Shown piece by piece: positions 55,091-63,827 of a stretch of DNA of 64,000 bases. Position numbers and translations under genes: made by a program. Source of the stretch: HXMU1420-2 sp034670145 (GTDB lineage: Bacteria; Pseudomonadota; Alphaproteobacteria; Rhodobacterales; Rhodobacteraceae); the NCBI GenBank assembly GCA_034670145.1, contig JAXMOA010000019.1, positions 61,875-125,874 of the forward strand. Direction: 5' to 3'. A model generated the notes under the pieces. The model was not told where the DNA came from. It saw only the letters and a list, made by a program, of their open reading frames with translations, and did no database searches. Position 1 is the first letter of the stretch. Every line of letters begins with the position of its first letter.

Positions 55091-55888
55091 TTAGTCGCGA
55101 TTCAGCGGCACATAGACACTGTTTCCATCCATTTCGCCGGCAGATTGGTACCGTAGCTCTGGGAAATGTGCCTCCAGGCAAGTCGTTTGAAACCGCCGCG
55201 TCTTTTCGTCCGGTGCTTTCATCAGAATCAGCGGTGCGCAATCGTGTACGATCCGTCTCGCTCCCAACAGGGCCTGAACTTCGCGCCCTCTCATGCTCAG
55301 ATGCACGACGGATACATACCGTCCTTGTGGTACAAGCGAATCCAAAGTGTTCATCTGAATCGGCACATCAGGTGCCTGATCCAATTGCAGCGCGCTCAAT
55401 TTGCTGACGGGGATCAAACGATTGCGCTTTCCCGCGATCACCTTGTGCAGGTTCACGCGTTCCAGGCCGTTCAGATGCGCGGTAAAAGACGTCGCTTCGA
55501 AGGCTGTTTCGCCCGGCTCAAACGCGTGGATCATGGCGTTGGGCGCCAGCGCGTCATGCAACGCGGGCAAAAAGCTGCCAATTCCCAGACACCCGGTCAC
55601 CATGTCTCCGCGGCCGAGTTTCCGACTGATCAACTGTATTGTGGCAGCCTCATAAACCGATGCCCGGCAGATAACCTGCGCTTCGGTTGTGTCTGCCATG
55701 TCCTTGGGAATACAGTAATGCCCAAACGGATTACTCGCCAAATCAAACGCAAACCCCGGAACCAAAGCGCCCGGCCTCGAATCGTTTGAAATCGGAGTCA
55801 TTGTTTCATTCGGCTCCTGCGTACTCAAAACCTCTGCAGAATCCGCCCAATCCTGGCCAGCTTTGCTGACCAACTGCTCAATCGCCAT
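55091..55888 (-). CDS. FkbM-like methyltransferase family protein
   Basis: 265 residues. The segment IHAFEPGETAFEATSFTAHL is typical of FkbM-family methyltransferases (acidic residue binding SAM ribose). The glycine motif before it is degenerate (GCLGIGSFLPAL), so SAM binding is uncertain. No signal peptide. Role unknown; FkbM proteins often modify sugars or polysaccharides. It is divergent from ahcY. Confidence 0.6.
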   Translation of the reverse strand: MAIEQLVSKAGQDWADSAEVLSTQEPNETMTPISNDSRPGALVPGFAFDLASNPFGHYCIPKDMADTTEAQVICRASVYEAATIQLISRKLGRGDMVTGCLGIGSFLPALHDALAPNAMIHAFEPGETAFEATSFTAHLNGLERVNLHKVIAGKRNRLIPVSKLSALQLDQAPDVPIQMNTLDSLVPQGRYVSVVHLSMRGREVQALLGARRIVHDCAPLILMKAPDEKTRRFQTTCLEAHFPELRYQSAGEMDGNSVYVPLNRD

Positions 55889-55961
55889 TGCACCGCCTCA
55901 GTTTTCTACCCTTTTTGGGTATTGTTAAGCAAAGTATGGTGCACATTGCCGCCCAAATCAA

Positions 55962-56002
55962 GGGATGGTAAGGACCGTCCAGATTCACGGACCATCCCGG
56001 AG
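55962..56002 (+). promoter_or_regulatory. Stem-loop leader abutting the ahcY ribosome-binding site
   Basis: GGGATGGT (55962-55969) is exactly complementary to ACCATCCC (55991-55998), and CCGT (55975-55978) to ACGG (55987-55990), leaving a 5-nt bulge AAGGA and an 8-nt loop. The 3' arm ends directly before GGAG (55999-56002), the ribosome-binding site of ahcY. This is a candidate translational control element, possibly SAM- or SAH-responsive; ligand binding is unproven. Confidence 0.5.
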
Positions 56003-56008
56003 TATGAA

Positions 56009-57403
56009 ATGACCACTGACTATATCGTAAAAGACATCTCGCTTGCCGGTTTTGGCCGCAAGGAAATTCAGATTGCTGAAACTGAAATGCCCGGCCTGAT
56101 GGCTCTGCGTGAAGAATATGGCGAAGCGCAGCCGCTCAAGGGAGCGCGGATTGCCGGTTCCCTCCACATGACGATCCAGACAGCCGTTCTGATCGAAACG
56201 CTGACCGCGCTGGGCGCGGATGTGCGCTGGGCGTCTTGCAACATCTTTTCGACTCAGGACCACGCCGCTGCGGCCATCGCCGAAGCAGGCACGCCAGTTT
56301 TCGCCATCAAGGGTGAAACACTGGAAGAATACTGGGACTACGCTGACCGTATCTTCAATTTCGAAGAAGGCGGATGCAACATGATCCTGGACGACGGCGG
56401 TGACGCCACGCTCTACATCTTGATCGGTGCCCGCGTCGAAAACGGAGAAGACGAGCTGATCGCTGTTCCGACCTCGGAAGAGGAAGAGGCCCTGTTTGCC
56501 CAGATCAAGAAACGTATCGCCGAGGCCCCGGGTTGGTTCACCAAACAGCGCGACATGATCCAGGGCGTCAGCGAAGAAACAACAACGGGCGTTCACAGGC
56601 TTTATAAAATGGTCGAAGAGGGGCAGCTGCCTTTCCCGGCAATCAATGTGAACGACAGTGTCACCAAGTCCAAATTTGACAATAAATACGGCTGCAAAGA
56701 AAGCCTGGTCGACGGCATCCGCCGCGCAACCGACACAATGATGGCCGGCAAATTGGCTGTTGTCTGTGGCTACGGCGATGTTGGCAAAGGCAGCGCGGCA
56801 TCGCTTAGCGGTGCGGGCGCCCGTGTTATCGTTACAGAAGCGGATCCAATCTGCGCCCTTCAGGCGGCCATGGATGGCTACCAGGTCACAACACTCGAAG
56901 ATGTGCTGTCAGAAGCCGATATTTTTGTTACCACCACGGGCAACAAAGACGTGATCCGCATCGAACACATGCGGGCGATGAAAGACATGGCGATCGTTGG
57001 CAATATTGGCCATTTCGACAACGAAATTCAGGTTGCTGCCCTCAAGAACCACAAATGGACCAACATCAAGGAACAGGTCGACATGATCGAGATGCCCTCG
57101 GGCAATCGCATCATCCTTCTTTCCGAAGGCCGTCTGCTGAACCTTGGCAATGCAACGGGTCACCCTTCGTTCGTGATGTCGGCGTCCTTTACCAACCAAA
57201 CCCTGGCGCAGATCGAATTGTTCACCAAAGGTGACGACTATAACAACGAAGTCTACGTCCTGCCCAAACACCTGGATGAAAAAGTTGCGCGCCTGCATCT
57301 GGCCAAGGTTGGCGTAAAGCTGACAGAGCTTTCGTCCGAACAGGCCGCTTACATCGGCGTGAAGCCCGAAGGCCCGTTCAAGCCAGAGCACTACCGCTAC
57401 TGA
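56009..57403 (+). CDS. ahcY: Adenosylhomocysteinase
   Basis: 464 residues, usual length. It hydrolyses S-adenosylhomocysteine to adenosine and homocysteine. NAD-binding segment VCGYGDVGKGSAASL and the C-terminal KPEGPFKPEHYRY are diagnostic. ATG at 56009 is preceded by GGAG at 6-9 nt; the frame upstream to 55922 overlaps the leader hairpin and lacks family similarity. Confidence 0.97.
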   Translation: MTTDYIVKDISLAGFGRKEIQIAETEMPGLMALREEYGEAQPLKGARIAGSLHMTIQTAVLIETLTALGADVRWASCNIFSTQDHAAAAIAEAGTPVFAIKGETLEEYWDYADRIFNFEEGGCNMILDDGGDATLYILIGARVENGEDELIAVPTSEEEEALFAQIKKRIAEAPGWFTKQRDMIQGVSEETTTGVHRLYKMVEEGQLPFPAINVNDSVTKSKFDNKYGCKESLVDGIRRATDTMMAGKLAVVCGYGDVGKGSAASLSGAGARVIVTEADPICALQAAMDGYQVTTLEDVLSEADIFVTTTGNKDVIRIEHMRAMKDMAIVGNIGHFDNEIQVAALKNHKWTNIKEQVDMIEMPSGNRIILLSEGRLLNLGNATGHPSFVMSASFTNQTLAQIELFTKGDDYNNEVYVLPKHLDEKVARLHLAKVGVKLTELSSEQAAYIGVKPEGPFKPEHYRY

Positions 57404-57407
57404 TCTG

Positions 57408-57735
57408 ATGCGGGTTGTTGTCTATGGGATGGGGGCGATCGGAGGATCGGTCGCCGCCGCCCTGACCCGTAAAGGACATGATGTCATCGGCATCGCGCGC
57501 GGGACGCATTTAGATGCGATCCGCACATAAGGCTTACGTCTGCGTACGCCTGATCTGGACAAAAGGGTGGCCGTGCCCTGTGTGGCGTAGCCTGATGGCA
57601 TCACTTTCACTGCCGACGATGCCATCCTTTTGGCGACCAAGACCCAGGATGCGGGGCAGGTGCTGGAAGCGTTGCAGAGTACCCGGCGACCGCTACCCCT
57701 GCATCGCCCTTTCTCTCTTGCGAAATGGCAGGTGG
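57408..57735 (+). pseudogene. 2-dehydropantoate 2-reductase (PanE/ApbA)-like pseudogene
   Basis: ATG at 57408 opens MRVVVYGMGAIGGSVAAALT, the NADP-binding start of the ketopantoate reductase family. In-frame stops follow at TAA (57528-57530) and TAG (57588-57590). Similarity resumes between and after them (ADDAILLATKTQDAGQVLEAL), and a frame change near 57690 restores a weak RNG resembling the family QNG. It is cut off near 57740 by transposase remains. No product is expected. Confidence 0.75.
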
Positions 57736-57744
57736 CACGCAGTT

Positions 57745-57987
57745 GTGCTTGCACAAGCAGGCGTTTGGCCGCCTTGGTATTGCGCCTGCATTGGAGGATT
57801 TCATCCAAAACCAGCCCATTCTGGTCGACCGCACGCCACAGCCAGAACTTGTGACCCTTGATCGTCACAATGACCGCGTCGAGATGCCAGATATCGCTGG
57901 GTTGGGGTTGTCGGTGGCGTAAACCCCCTGCGCAATGATCTGGGGTGGAAAACGGTGGCGTTTGTCGTTGATCGACGGAGTGCGCAT
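57745..57987 (-). pseudogene. IS6-family transposase remnant
   Basis: On the minus strand ATG at 57987 begins MRTPSINDKRHRFPPQIIAQ, matching the N-terminus of IS6-type transposases. After about 23 codons most of the protein is missing, and in another frame (from about 57898) the DDE-domain segment SDIWHLDAVIVTIKGHKFWL continues to KAAKRLL near 57750, including WRAVDQNG. So there is an internal deletion with a frame change and a lost C-terminus. A 10-bp direct repeat GACCGCTACC lies at 57688 and 58008 around it. Confidence 0.75.
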
Positions 57988-58504
57988 CAGCGCTGGCTGC
58001 CCATAGGGACCGCTACCTGCAATTATCACTGGCTTAATGGGACAACACCCATCGGGGGAGTGAGTCGTCGGCCAACTGACCGACCGGCGAGGAGATGTCT
58101 GGATCGCTGAGTTCGGAAGACTTCGGACTGTGCAGGCTACGGAGGTCCGGCGGATACATGGCTTCGCTCAGACGGGCTGCGTTTCGGCTCATGTGGGATG
58201 TGTATGGTCATGGAAGATTGTCGTTGTCTGTCGAGACCGACAGGTAAATTACGATATTACAAAGCTTTAGGGAGGTCTTTTGCACATTTATGGCGAAGGT
58301 ATCGGGCACGTGGTCCGATGCAGTGAACCATATGAGTGCGGACGTGGGTTGGTAGGTTCGTCACCCGCCCAAGTCGTCAATGAGCACGAAGTCTTGCTTC
58401 AAGCTTTTTCTTATCTTTCATGAGAGATATATTGAAAACGTTTTGGAATGGTGCTTACATGAAGATGGAAAGACAAAAGACAATAATCCAATTGGGAGCT
58501 AACA
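57988..58504. other. Gene-free stretch upstream of the ABC operon
   Basis: No convincing open frame on either strand. It presumably holds the outer end of the transposase remnant (near 58050) and the promoter of the ABC operon. A short inverted repeat CTGTCGAGACCGACAG and the palindrome AAAACGTTTT (58435-58444) are the only structures seen. Confidence 0.6.
58435..58444. promoter_or_regulatory. Palindrome, candidate operator upstream of ABC operon
   Basis: AAAACGTTTT is a perfect 10-bp palindrome with central CG, 60 bp before the binding-protein start. LacI-family operators often have such a CG centre, but no regulator gene is nearby, so this is weak. Confidence 0.3.
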
Positions 58505-60043
58505 ATGCTTGGAAAGATGCTCGCGGCAGCCGCTTTTGCTGTGTCCGTTTCACCCGCGGTTCATGCGGCGGATAAGTGCCCTGTGCAGGGAGGGACCGTG
58601 CGCATTGCCTTTTCTATTGATCCGGGCGACCTGACGCCTGGGAAGGTCGCTCAATGGCCCCCGAGCCTCATTTTTGATCAAATCTACGACACGCTCTTGA
58701 AGGTGGGGCCGAACGGCCCGGAGCCAAGCCTTGCCGAAAGCTACGAAGTCGCCGAGGACAACCTGTCGGTCACCCTTAAGCTTCGGCAAAATGTGATGTT
58801 CCACCATGGCCGTGAGCTTGAGGCTCAGGATGTCGTATACTCTCTGAGCCGGCTTTCAGATCCCGCGTTCAGTTCTCCGTGGGCTGGCATGGTGTCCGTG
58901 ATCCAAGATGTCGTCGCGGTCGATGACATGACGGTTCGGATTGACCTGAAAGAGCCGTTTGCGCCGATCCTCAACATTCTGTCAACGGCCTAGTATACTG
59001 CGATCGTACCCTATGATTTCGCGCCCGAGAACAACGCGAACTCCAAGGCATCAGGAACGGGTCCCTTCGTCTTTGAGGAGTACGTGCCGAACGATCACGT
59101 GACTCTGAAGGCGAACGACAGCTACTGGGAAGAAGGTTACCCCTGCGTCGATGGTATCCAGTACGATATCATTCCCGAGCAACAGGCCCAAATTTCGGCG
59201 TTTCGTCAGCGCAGGGTAGATATTGTCGCCCTAGACGACCCGAAGTTCATAAGCCTCCTGAAGGGCGATAGCGAAGCCCAACTTCTTGAGCCGGCAGATC
59301 CGGTGCAAGAATCCGGTATGGCGGTGAACAACCGAGAGGGACCGACGGCTGACATACGGGTCCGGCAAGCGCTGAGCCTCGGAATGGATCGGCGGGCCAT
59401 CATTGATACCGTTCTGTTTGGATTTGGCCAGATTGGCACCAAAATTCCTTGCGGAGAGGCACCGTACGGGTGGTGCGAAGATAAAGACGCTCCCCTGCCG
59501 AACTATGAATATGACCCAGAGAAGGCGAAAGCCTTGCTTGAAGAGGCGGGATATGGCGACGGTCTCGACCTTTCCATGCAGGTTAGTCTGCCGCTGGACG
59601 TACAGACGGCCGAAATCCTGGCGGAACAGTGGAAGGAAATCGGTGTCAACCTGAGCATTCAGCAGATCCCGGATGTCAACCAGCAACTCGACAGTTATCT
59701 AAATGGGAAGTTCGAGACCTCGATCATCACGCTGGTGTGGCAGCCCGACCCTCATACGAACGTATATCCGATCTTCCTGTCCACTTCCAACATCAACCTC
59801 GGCAAATTCGCGGATGCCGATATCGATAGACTGCTCGAAGTTGGCAAGCGGGAACTCGATGTGGAAAAGCGCATTGAGATCTATGACGAGGTGCAGAGGA
59901 TTGTTGCTGAGAAGGCCTACATGCTCTTCCCGTTTACCAAGCCGGTAAACTGGCAGTACACGAACAAGCGGCTCAAAAACTATGAACCAACGCCGAGCGG
60001 CTCCTTTTCTCAGCTTCGCTACTCATGGATTGAGGCGCAATAA
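58505..60043 (+). pseudogene. ABC transporter solute-binding protein (family 5) interrupted by an amber codon
   Basis: ATG at 58505 follows GGGAGC and a signal peptide (LAAAAFAVSVSPAVHA). The frame encodes a peptide/opine/nickel-type (SBP_bac_5) binding protein of 511 codons, with typical segments PSLAESYEV and DIRVRQALSLGMDRRAI. Codon 163 is TAG (58991-58993); the same frame resumes at once with YTAIVPYDFAPEN and runs to TAA at 60041. A single substitution (for example from CAG or AAG) would explain it. Without readthrough the protein is lost. Confidence 0.85.
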
Positions 60044-60060
60044 CCACTACTAAGCACTCA

Positions 60061-60113
60061 AACTTGGCGTGTCCGATATTGGCCAACGTACGGTAAGGAC
60101 ACGCCAAGTTTTA
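60061..60113 (+). terminator. Long stem-loop between binding-protein and permease genes
   Basis: AACTTGGCGTGTCC (60061-60074) is perfectly complementary to GGACACGCCAAGTT (60097-60110); the 22-nt loop contains TTGGCCAA. T-rich sequence follows. In such operons intergenic stem-loops end part of the transcripts or stabilise the binding-protein mRNA. Confidence 0.7.
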
Positions 60114-60145
60114 TTCCCAAATCCGCTGGCTGACAGGGAGCCGTC

Positions 60146-61096
60146 ATGCTGTCCTATCTGATCAAACGGCTAGTTCTGATGGTGCCCGTCTTGGTCGGGG
60201 TCTCATTCCTAACCTTCGCGCTCATGAGAATTATCCCTGGTGATATTGTCACGAACATGATGGGTGTTTCGGCATCCAATAACCCCGAGACACGTGCACG
60301 AGTTCTCCAGGAGTTGGGGTTGGACAAGCCTCTCCTTGAACAATACGTTTGGTGGCTCGGACGAATTCTGAGGGGCGACTTTGGTCATTCCTTCGTTCAC
60401 GGGGGGCCGGTTCTCACTGAAATTCTCCGTTGCCTGCCGGTCACGTTTGAACTGTGCCTAATCGCTATGCTCAGCGCCATTTTCTTTGGCGTCCCCTTGG
60501 GGGTTTTCGCCGGTGTGTATTCCGGAAAACTGCCGGATACTGTTGCCCGGCTATACGCCCTGCTGGGTATTTCCGCCCCTGGATTTTTCATCGGAACGCT
60601 CATCGTCGTTCTTGGGGCCAAATACTTTCCAGGGGTTCCGACATTGGGCTACGTGCCGTTCCTTGAAGACCCTATGGCGAACCTCGTCAGGATAATCTGG
60701 CCGTCGGTCACGCTTGGCATCGGCGTGGGTGCGATCTTGTTGCGATACACGCGCGGAAGTGTGATCGATGTCCTGAGCGAAGATTATGTCCGGACAGCAG
60801 AAGCTAAGGGTCTCCCCTTCTTTCAGGTGGTCTACAAGCATGCCGTCCGGAATGCACTCATCCCCGTTATCACGGCTGCCGGCGTCTGGACCGCGTATCT
60901 TTTGGGGAGCAGCGTGCTTGTAGAAGAGGTTTTCGCGGTTCCTGGCCTTGGTCGCCTTGTTCTTAGCTCGATCCAAAACCGTGACTATCCGATGATCCAG
61001 GCCGCGGTCATTTTCATGTCTATTGGAATTTGCACCATAATACTCATCACCGACATACTTGTGTCGTTCGCGGATCCCCGGGTGAAACTGCAATGA
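60146..61096 (+). CDS. ABC transporter permease, DppB type
   Basis: 316 residues with about six helices. The cytoplasmic EAA loop is present as DYVRTAEAKGLPFFQVVYKH, and the N-terminus YLIKRLVLMVPVLVGVSFLT is typical of DppB/OppB. AGGGAG precedes the ATG. It overlaps the next permease by 4 bp. Substrate: likely a peptide, opine or related compound. Confidence 0.92.
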   Translation: MLSYLIKRLVLMVPVLVGVSFLTFALMRIIPGDIVTNMMGVSASNNPETRARVLQELGLDKPLLEQYVWWLGRILRGDFGHSFVHGGPVLTEILRCLPVTFELCLIAMLSAIFFGVPLGVFAGVYSGKLPDTVARLYALLGISAPGFFIGTLIVVLGAKYFPGVPTLGYVPFLEDPMANLVRIIWPSVTLGIGVGAILLRYTRGSVIDVLSEDYVRTAEAKGLPFFQVVYKHAVRNALIPVITAAGVWTAYLLGSSVLVEEVFAVPGLGRLVLSSIQNRDYPMIQAAVIFMSIGICTIILITDILVSFADPRVKLQ

Positions 61097-61971
61097 GTAG
61101 CTCGATGATGCCACCAGCCTCCGTAGCCGGTAAAAGTCAGGGAGTAGCAAAGCTAATGCGAAAGGTCATTGGCAGCCCGGCCACGTTGACCGGTTCTGCG
61201 ATAATCCTTCTTCTGTTTAGTATCGCAATCCTGGCCCCGTTGATTGCACCCTTTGGTGCGAATGAAAACACTGGGGAAATGCTTGCATCCCCGTCTTGGG
61301 CGCACCCATTCGGGACCAACATCCAAGGACGAGATATTCTCAGCAGAATTATCTTGGGTAGCCGAAACAGTCTTGGGGTTGCTATACCCGCGGTTCTTCT
61401 TTCTCTTGTTATCGGCATTCCCGTAGGATTACTCTCTGGCTTTATAGGCGGTTTTTTCGATATCATCACCAACCGCCTTTTTGATATCATATTTGCCTTT
61501 CCGACCATCCTGTTCGCAATCGTCCTGGTTGCCTATGTCGGGGCAAGCATTGAGAATCTTGTCGTGATTATCGCGTTCCTGTTTGCTCCGCGTGTTGCCG
61601 TGGTCGTCAGGGCACCGACGCTTGTGGTCAAGGAAAAAGAGTTTGTCCTGGCGGGCAGGATGTTTGGCGCAAAAACGCTCTGGCTCCTGCGGAAGCACGT
61701 TCTTCCGAATATCGTTGGTCCCATCCTAATCGAAGCCTCCCTGCTATTTTCGACTGCCCTGCTGACAGAAGCTTCATTGAGCTTTCTCGGTCTCGGCGTT
61801 CAGCCTCCCAATCCGAGTTGGGGTGCTGATCTGGGGAAGGGTCGGGAATTCATGGAGCTGGGTGTTTTCCAGGTCTTGTTCCCGGGTCTTACAATCATGC
61901 TCGCCGTTCTTGGCTTTAATCTGCTGAGCGATGGATTGCGCGATCTTCTTGATCCAAAAAACCGAAAATGA
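61093..61971 (+). CDS. ABC transporter permease, DppC type
   Basis: 292 residues with an N-terminal cytoplasmic tail, a DppC-type first loop (HPFGTNIQGRDILSRII) and the EAA-like loop EKEFVLAGRMFGAKTLWLLR. ATG at 61093 overlaps dppB as ATGA, so it is preferred over the longer open frame. The next gene overlaps its stop by 4 bp. Confidence 0.92.
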   Translation: MSSSMMPPASVAGKSQGVAKLMRKVIGSPATLTGSAIILLLFSIAILAPLIAPFGANENTGEMLASPSWAHPFGTNIQGRDILSRIILGSRNSLGVAIPAVLLSLVIGIPVGLLSGFIGGFFDIITNRLFDIIFAFPTILFAIVLVAYVGASIENLVVIIAFLFAPRVAVVVRAPTLVVKEKEFVLAGRMFGAKTLWLLRKHVLPNIVGPILIEASLLFSTALLTEASLSFLGLGVQPPNPSWGADLGKGREFMELGVFQVLFPGLTIMLAVLGFNLLSDGLRDLLDPKNRK

Positions 61972-62831
61972 CCACGTCAAACGCCACCCCTGAGGAAAAG
62001 CAAATGCCTAAAATTCGCGTCGCTGCCATCCAGGCCCTATCGCTTGCCGATTCCTTCAATGACAAGTGGAGTGGGGTAGACGTTCCGCGCGCGCTGGCGC
62101 TTCTTGATGATGCCGTGGCGCAGGGGGCCGAGCTGATTTGTTTTCCCGAGATGTACCCGCTTGTTGGCAAGGAAGAACTTGTGCAACGCGCCAAACACCA
62201 CGGAATCTATATCGTGGCCGGCCTTGCCGAGGGTGAAAAGGACAGTTGGTATAATGCAAGTCTCCTGATCGGTCCGGCTGGCGATGTGTTGGGGATGCAA
62301 ACCAAGAACATCGTCACCGAGATCGAATCGAGCCAAGGTGTCCAGACGGGTAGCGGGTATCGAGTTATCGAGACCGAGGTTGGTCGCATCGGTATCGTCA
62401 TCTGTGCAGACTTGGCGTTCTCTCATGAAGCATTCGATACCTTTGCGTCCGAGAAGGTCGATATCATCGTCAACCCGGTTATGTGGTTCGCCCTAGCGCA
62501 AGGCTATCCGCATGTCGTTGTCGGGCGGCACATGGAATATTCCGCCCCGATCATCGGCGTTAATGTGGCCCGTCCTAAACGACCGAATGATGCAGGGCTG
62601 CCTGCGGCAGGTGGGTATTCGACGATTTGCGTTCCTCCTTCGGTTCAGGACATGGATCAACTTTGGGATTGGTTCCGGGACAAGCCAGGCGGAATTGATG
62701 GAATTTCGGATTTCATCCACACACTGGGGACCGAAGAGGAAATTTTCGTAATCGACATCGACATCGACATTGACGCGGTTCGCAAGTTTCCAGGTTATGT
62801 CTCCACCCGAAGTACCGCTAGAACAGCTTAA
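61968..62831 (+). CDS. Nitrilase/carbon-nitrogen hydrolase family protein
   Basis: 287 residues from the overlapping ATG at 61968 (or 275 from ATG at 62004). The catalytic triad is Glu61 in FPEMYP, Lys113 in MQTKNIV and Cys146 in VICADLAF. Members hydrolyse nitriles, amides or N-carbamoyl compounds. Its place inside an ABC importer operon suggests that the imported compound is its substrate. Four repeats of a GACATC-type hexamer (62751-62774) encode IDIDIDID near the C-terminus. Confidence 0.85.
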   Translation: MTTSNATPEEKQMPKIRVAAIQALSLADSFNDKWSGVDVPRALALLDDAVAQGAELICFPEMYPLVGKEELVQRAKHHGIYIVAGLAEGEKDSWYNASLLIGPAGDVLGMQTKNIVTEIESSQGVQTGSGYRVIETEVGRIGIVICADLAFSHEAFDTFASEKVDIIVNPVMWFALAQGYPHVVVGRHMEYSAPIIGVNVARPKRPNDAGLPAAGGYSTICVPPSVQDMDQLWDWFRDKPGGIDGISDFIHTLGTEEEIFVIDIDIDIDAVRKFPGYVSTRSTARTA

Positions 62832-62897
62832 GGTCACAGTTGCAGAGTTTCTTTTATAGAATCGGGCTGAAAGCCAAAAAATACAGGGAGTTGTGTA

Positions 62898-63827
62898 GTG
62901 GCGACCGTTCTCAAGGTTAAAGACCTACATGTAAGCTTTGGGGCTCTGAAGGCTGTAAATGGCGTTTCCTACGAATTGGAGCGAGGCGAGTGCTTGGCGA
63001 TCGTCGGGGAAAGTGGCTCTGGTAAGAGCGTTCATGCTTTTGCCATTATGAGGCTTATATCCCAAAAGGTCGGGAAGATAGACCAGGGAGAGGTCGAGTT
63101 CGATCAAAGAAATCTGCTGGATATGCCAATGAGGGAATTCCGATCCATAAGGGGCCGTCGAATTTCGATGGTCTTTCAGGACCCCATTTCCTCATTGAAT
63201 CCCGTACTAACAATTGGCGACCAGATCACGGAAGTTCTCCGGCACCACCTGAACTTGAATGCTCGCGACTCCAAGACGCGGGCTGAAGAATTGCTACGGA
63301 AGGTCGGAATTCCTGATCCCGCGCGACGGCTCGATAATTTCCCACACGAGTTGTCGGGGGGTATGAGGCAACGGGTAATGATTGCAATCGCGCTCGCTTG
63401 CGAGCCTGACATCGTCATCGCGGACGAAGCTCAAGTGGTCAATCTGCTGAGCGAGCTTCAGAGATCGCGTGGCTTGACATATCTTTTTATTGCACATGAC
63501 TTAAGTATGGTAAGACATATTAGTGATCGCATTGCGGTGATGTACTTGGGCAAACTTGTGGAGATCGCTAGCAAAGCAGACCTCTTCGAGCGCGCGCGCC
63601 ATCCCTATACTCAGGCACTTATTTCTGCGGTTCCCGTGCCGGACCCGAAAATAGAGGCCAATAGACAGCGGATTGTGCTTGAAGGTGACATTCCCAGTCC
63701 GATTGATCCGCCAAAAGGTTGTGTCTTTTCATCGAGATGTCCAAAGGTCCAAGCCAAATGTTTTGAGAAATCACCTACATTGCGTCAGATCCAGACTGGG
63801 CACCGTGTTGCGTGCCATTTGGTCTAG
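62898..63827 (+). CDS. ABC transporter ATPase, apparent DppD-DppF chimera
   Basis: 309 residues from GTG at 62898. Walker A is GESGSGKS (37-44) and the signature LSGGMRQR is intact. At residues 175-177 Walker B ends in ADE and is followed directly by AQVVNLLSELQ: the usual PTTALDVTIQ-like D-loop is missing. The part before is DppD-like (MRQRVMIAIALACEP); the part after is DppF-like (TYLFIAHDLSMVRHISDRIA, GDIPSPIDPPKGC). ATP hydrolysis is probably impaired. The stop TAG touches the end of an IS element. Confidence 0.75.
   Translation: MATVLKVKDLHVSFGALKAVNGVSYELERGECLAIVGESGSGKSVHAFAIMRLISQKVGKIDQGEVEFDQRNLLDMPMREFRSIRGRRISMVFQDPISSLNPVLTIGDQITEVLRHHLNLNARDSKTRAEELLRKVGIPDPARRLDNFPHELSGGMRQRVMIAIALACEPDIVIADEAQVVNLLSELQRSRGLTYLFIAHDLSMVRHISDRIAVMYLGKLVEIASKADLFERARHPYTQALISAVPVPDPKIEANRQRIVLEGDIPSPIDPPKGCVFSSRCPKVQAKCFEKSPTLRQIQTGHRVACHLV

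Noticed and set aside
62751..62774. Short tandem repeat considered as a CRISPR or regulatory repeat
   Set aside because: Units are 6 bp, contiguous and in-frame inside a coding region; a simple coding repeat.
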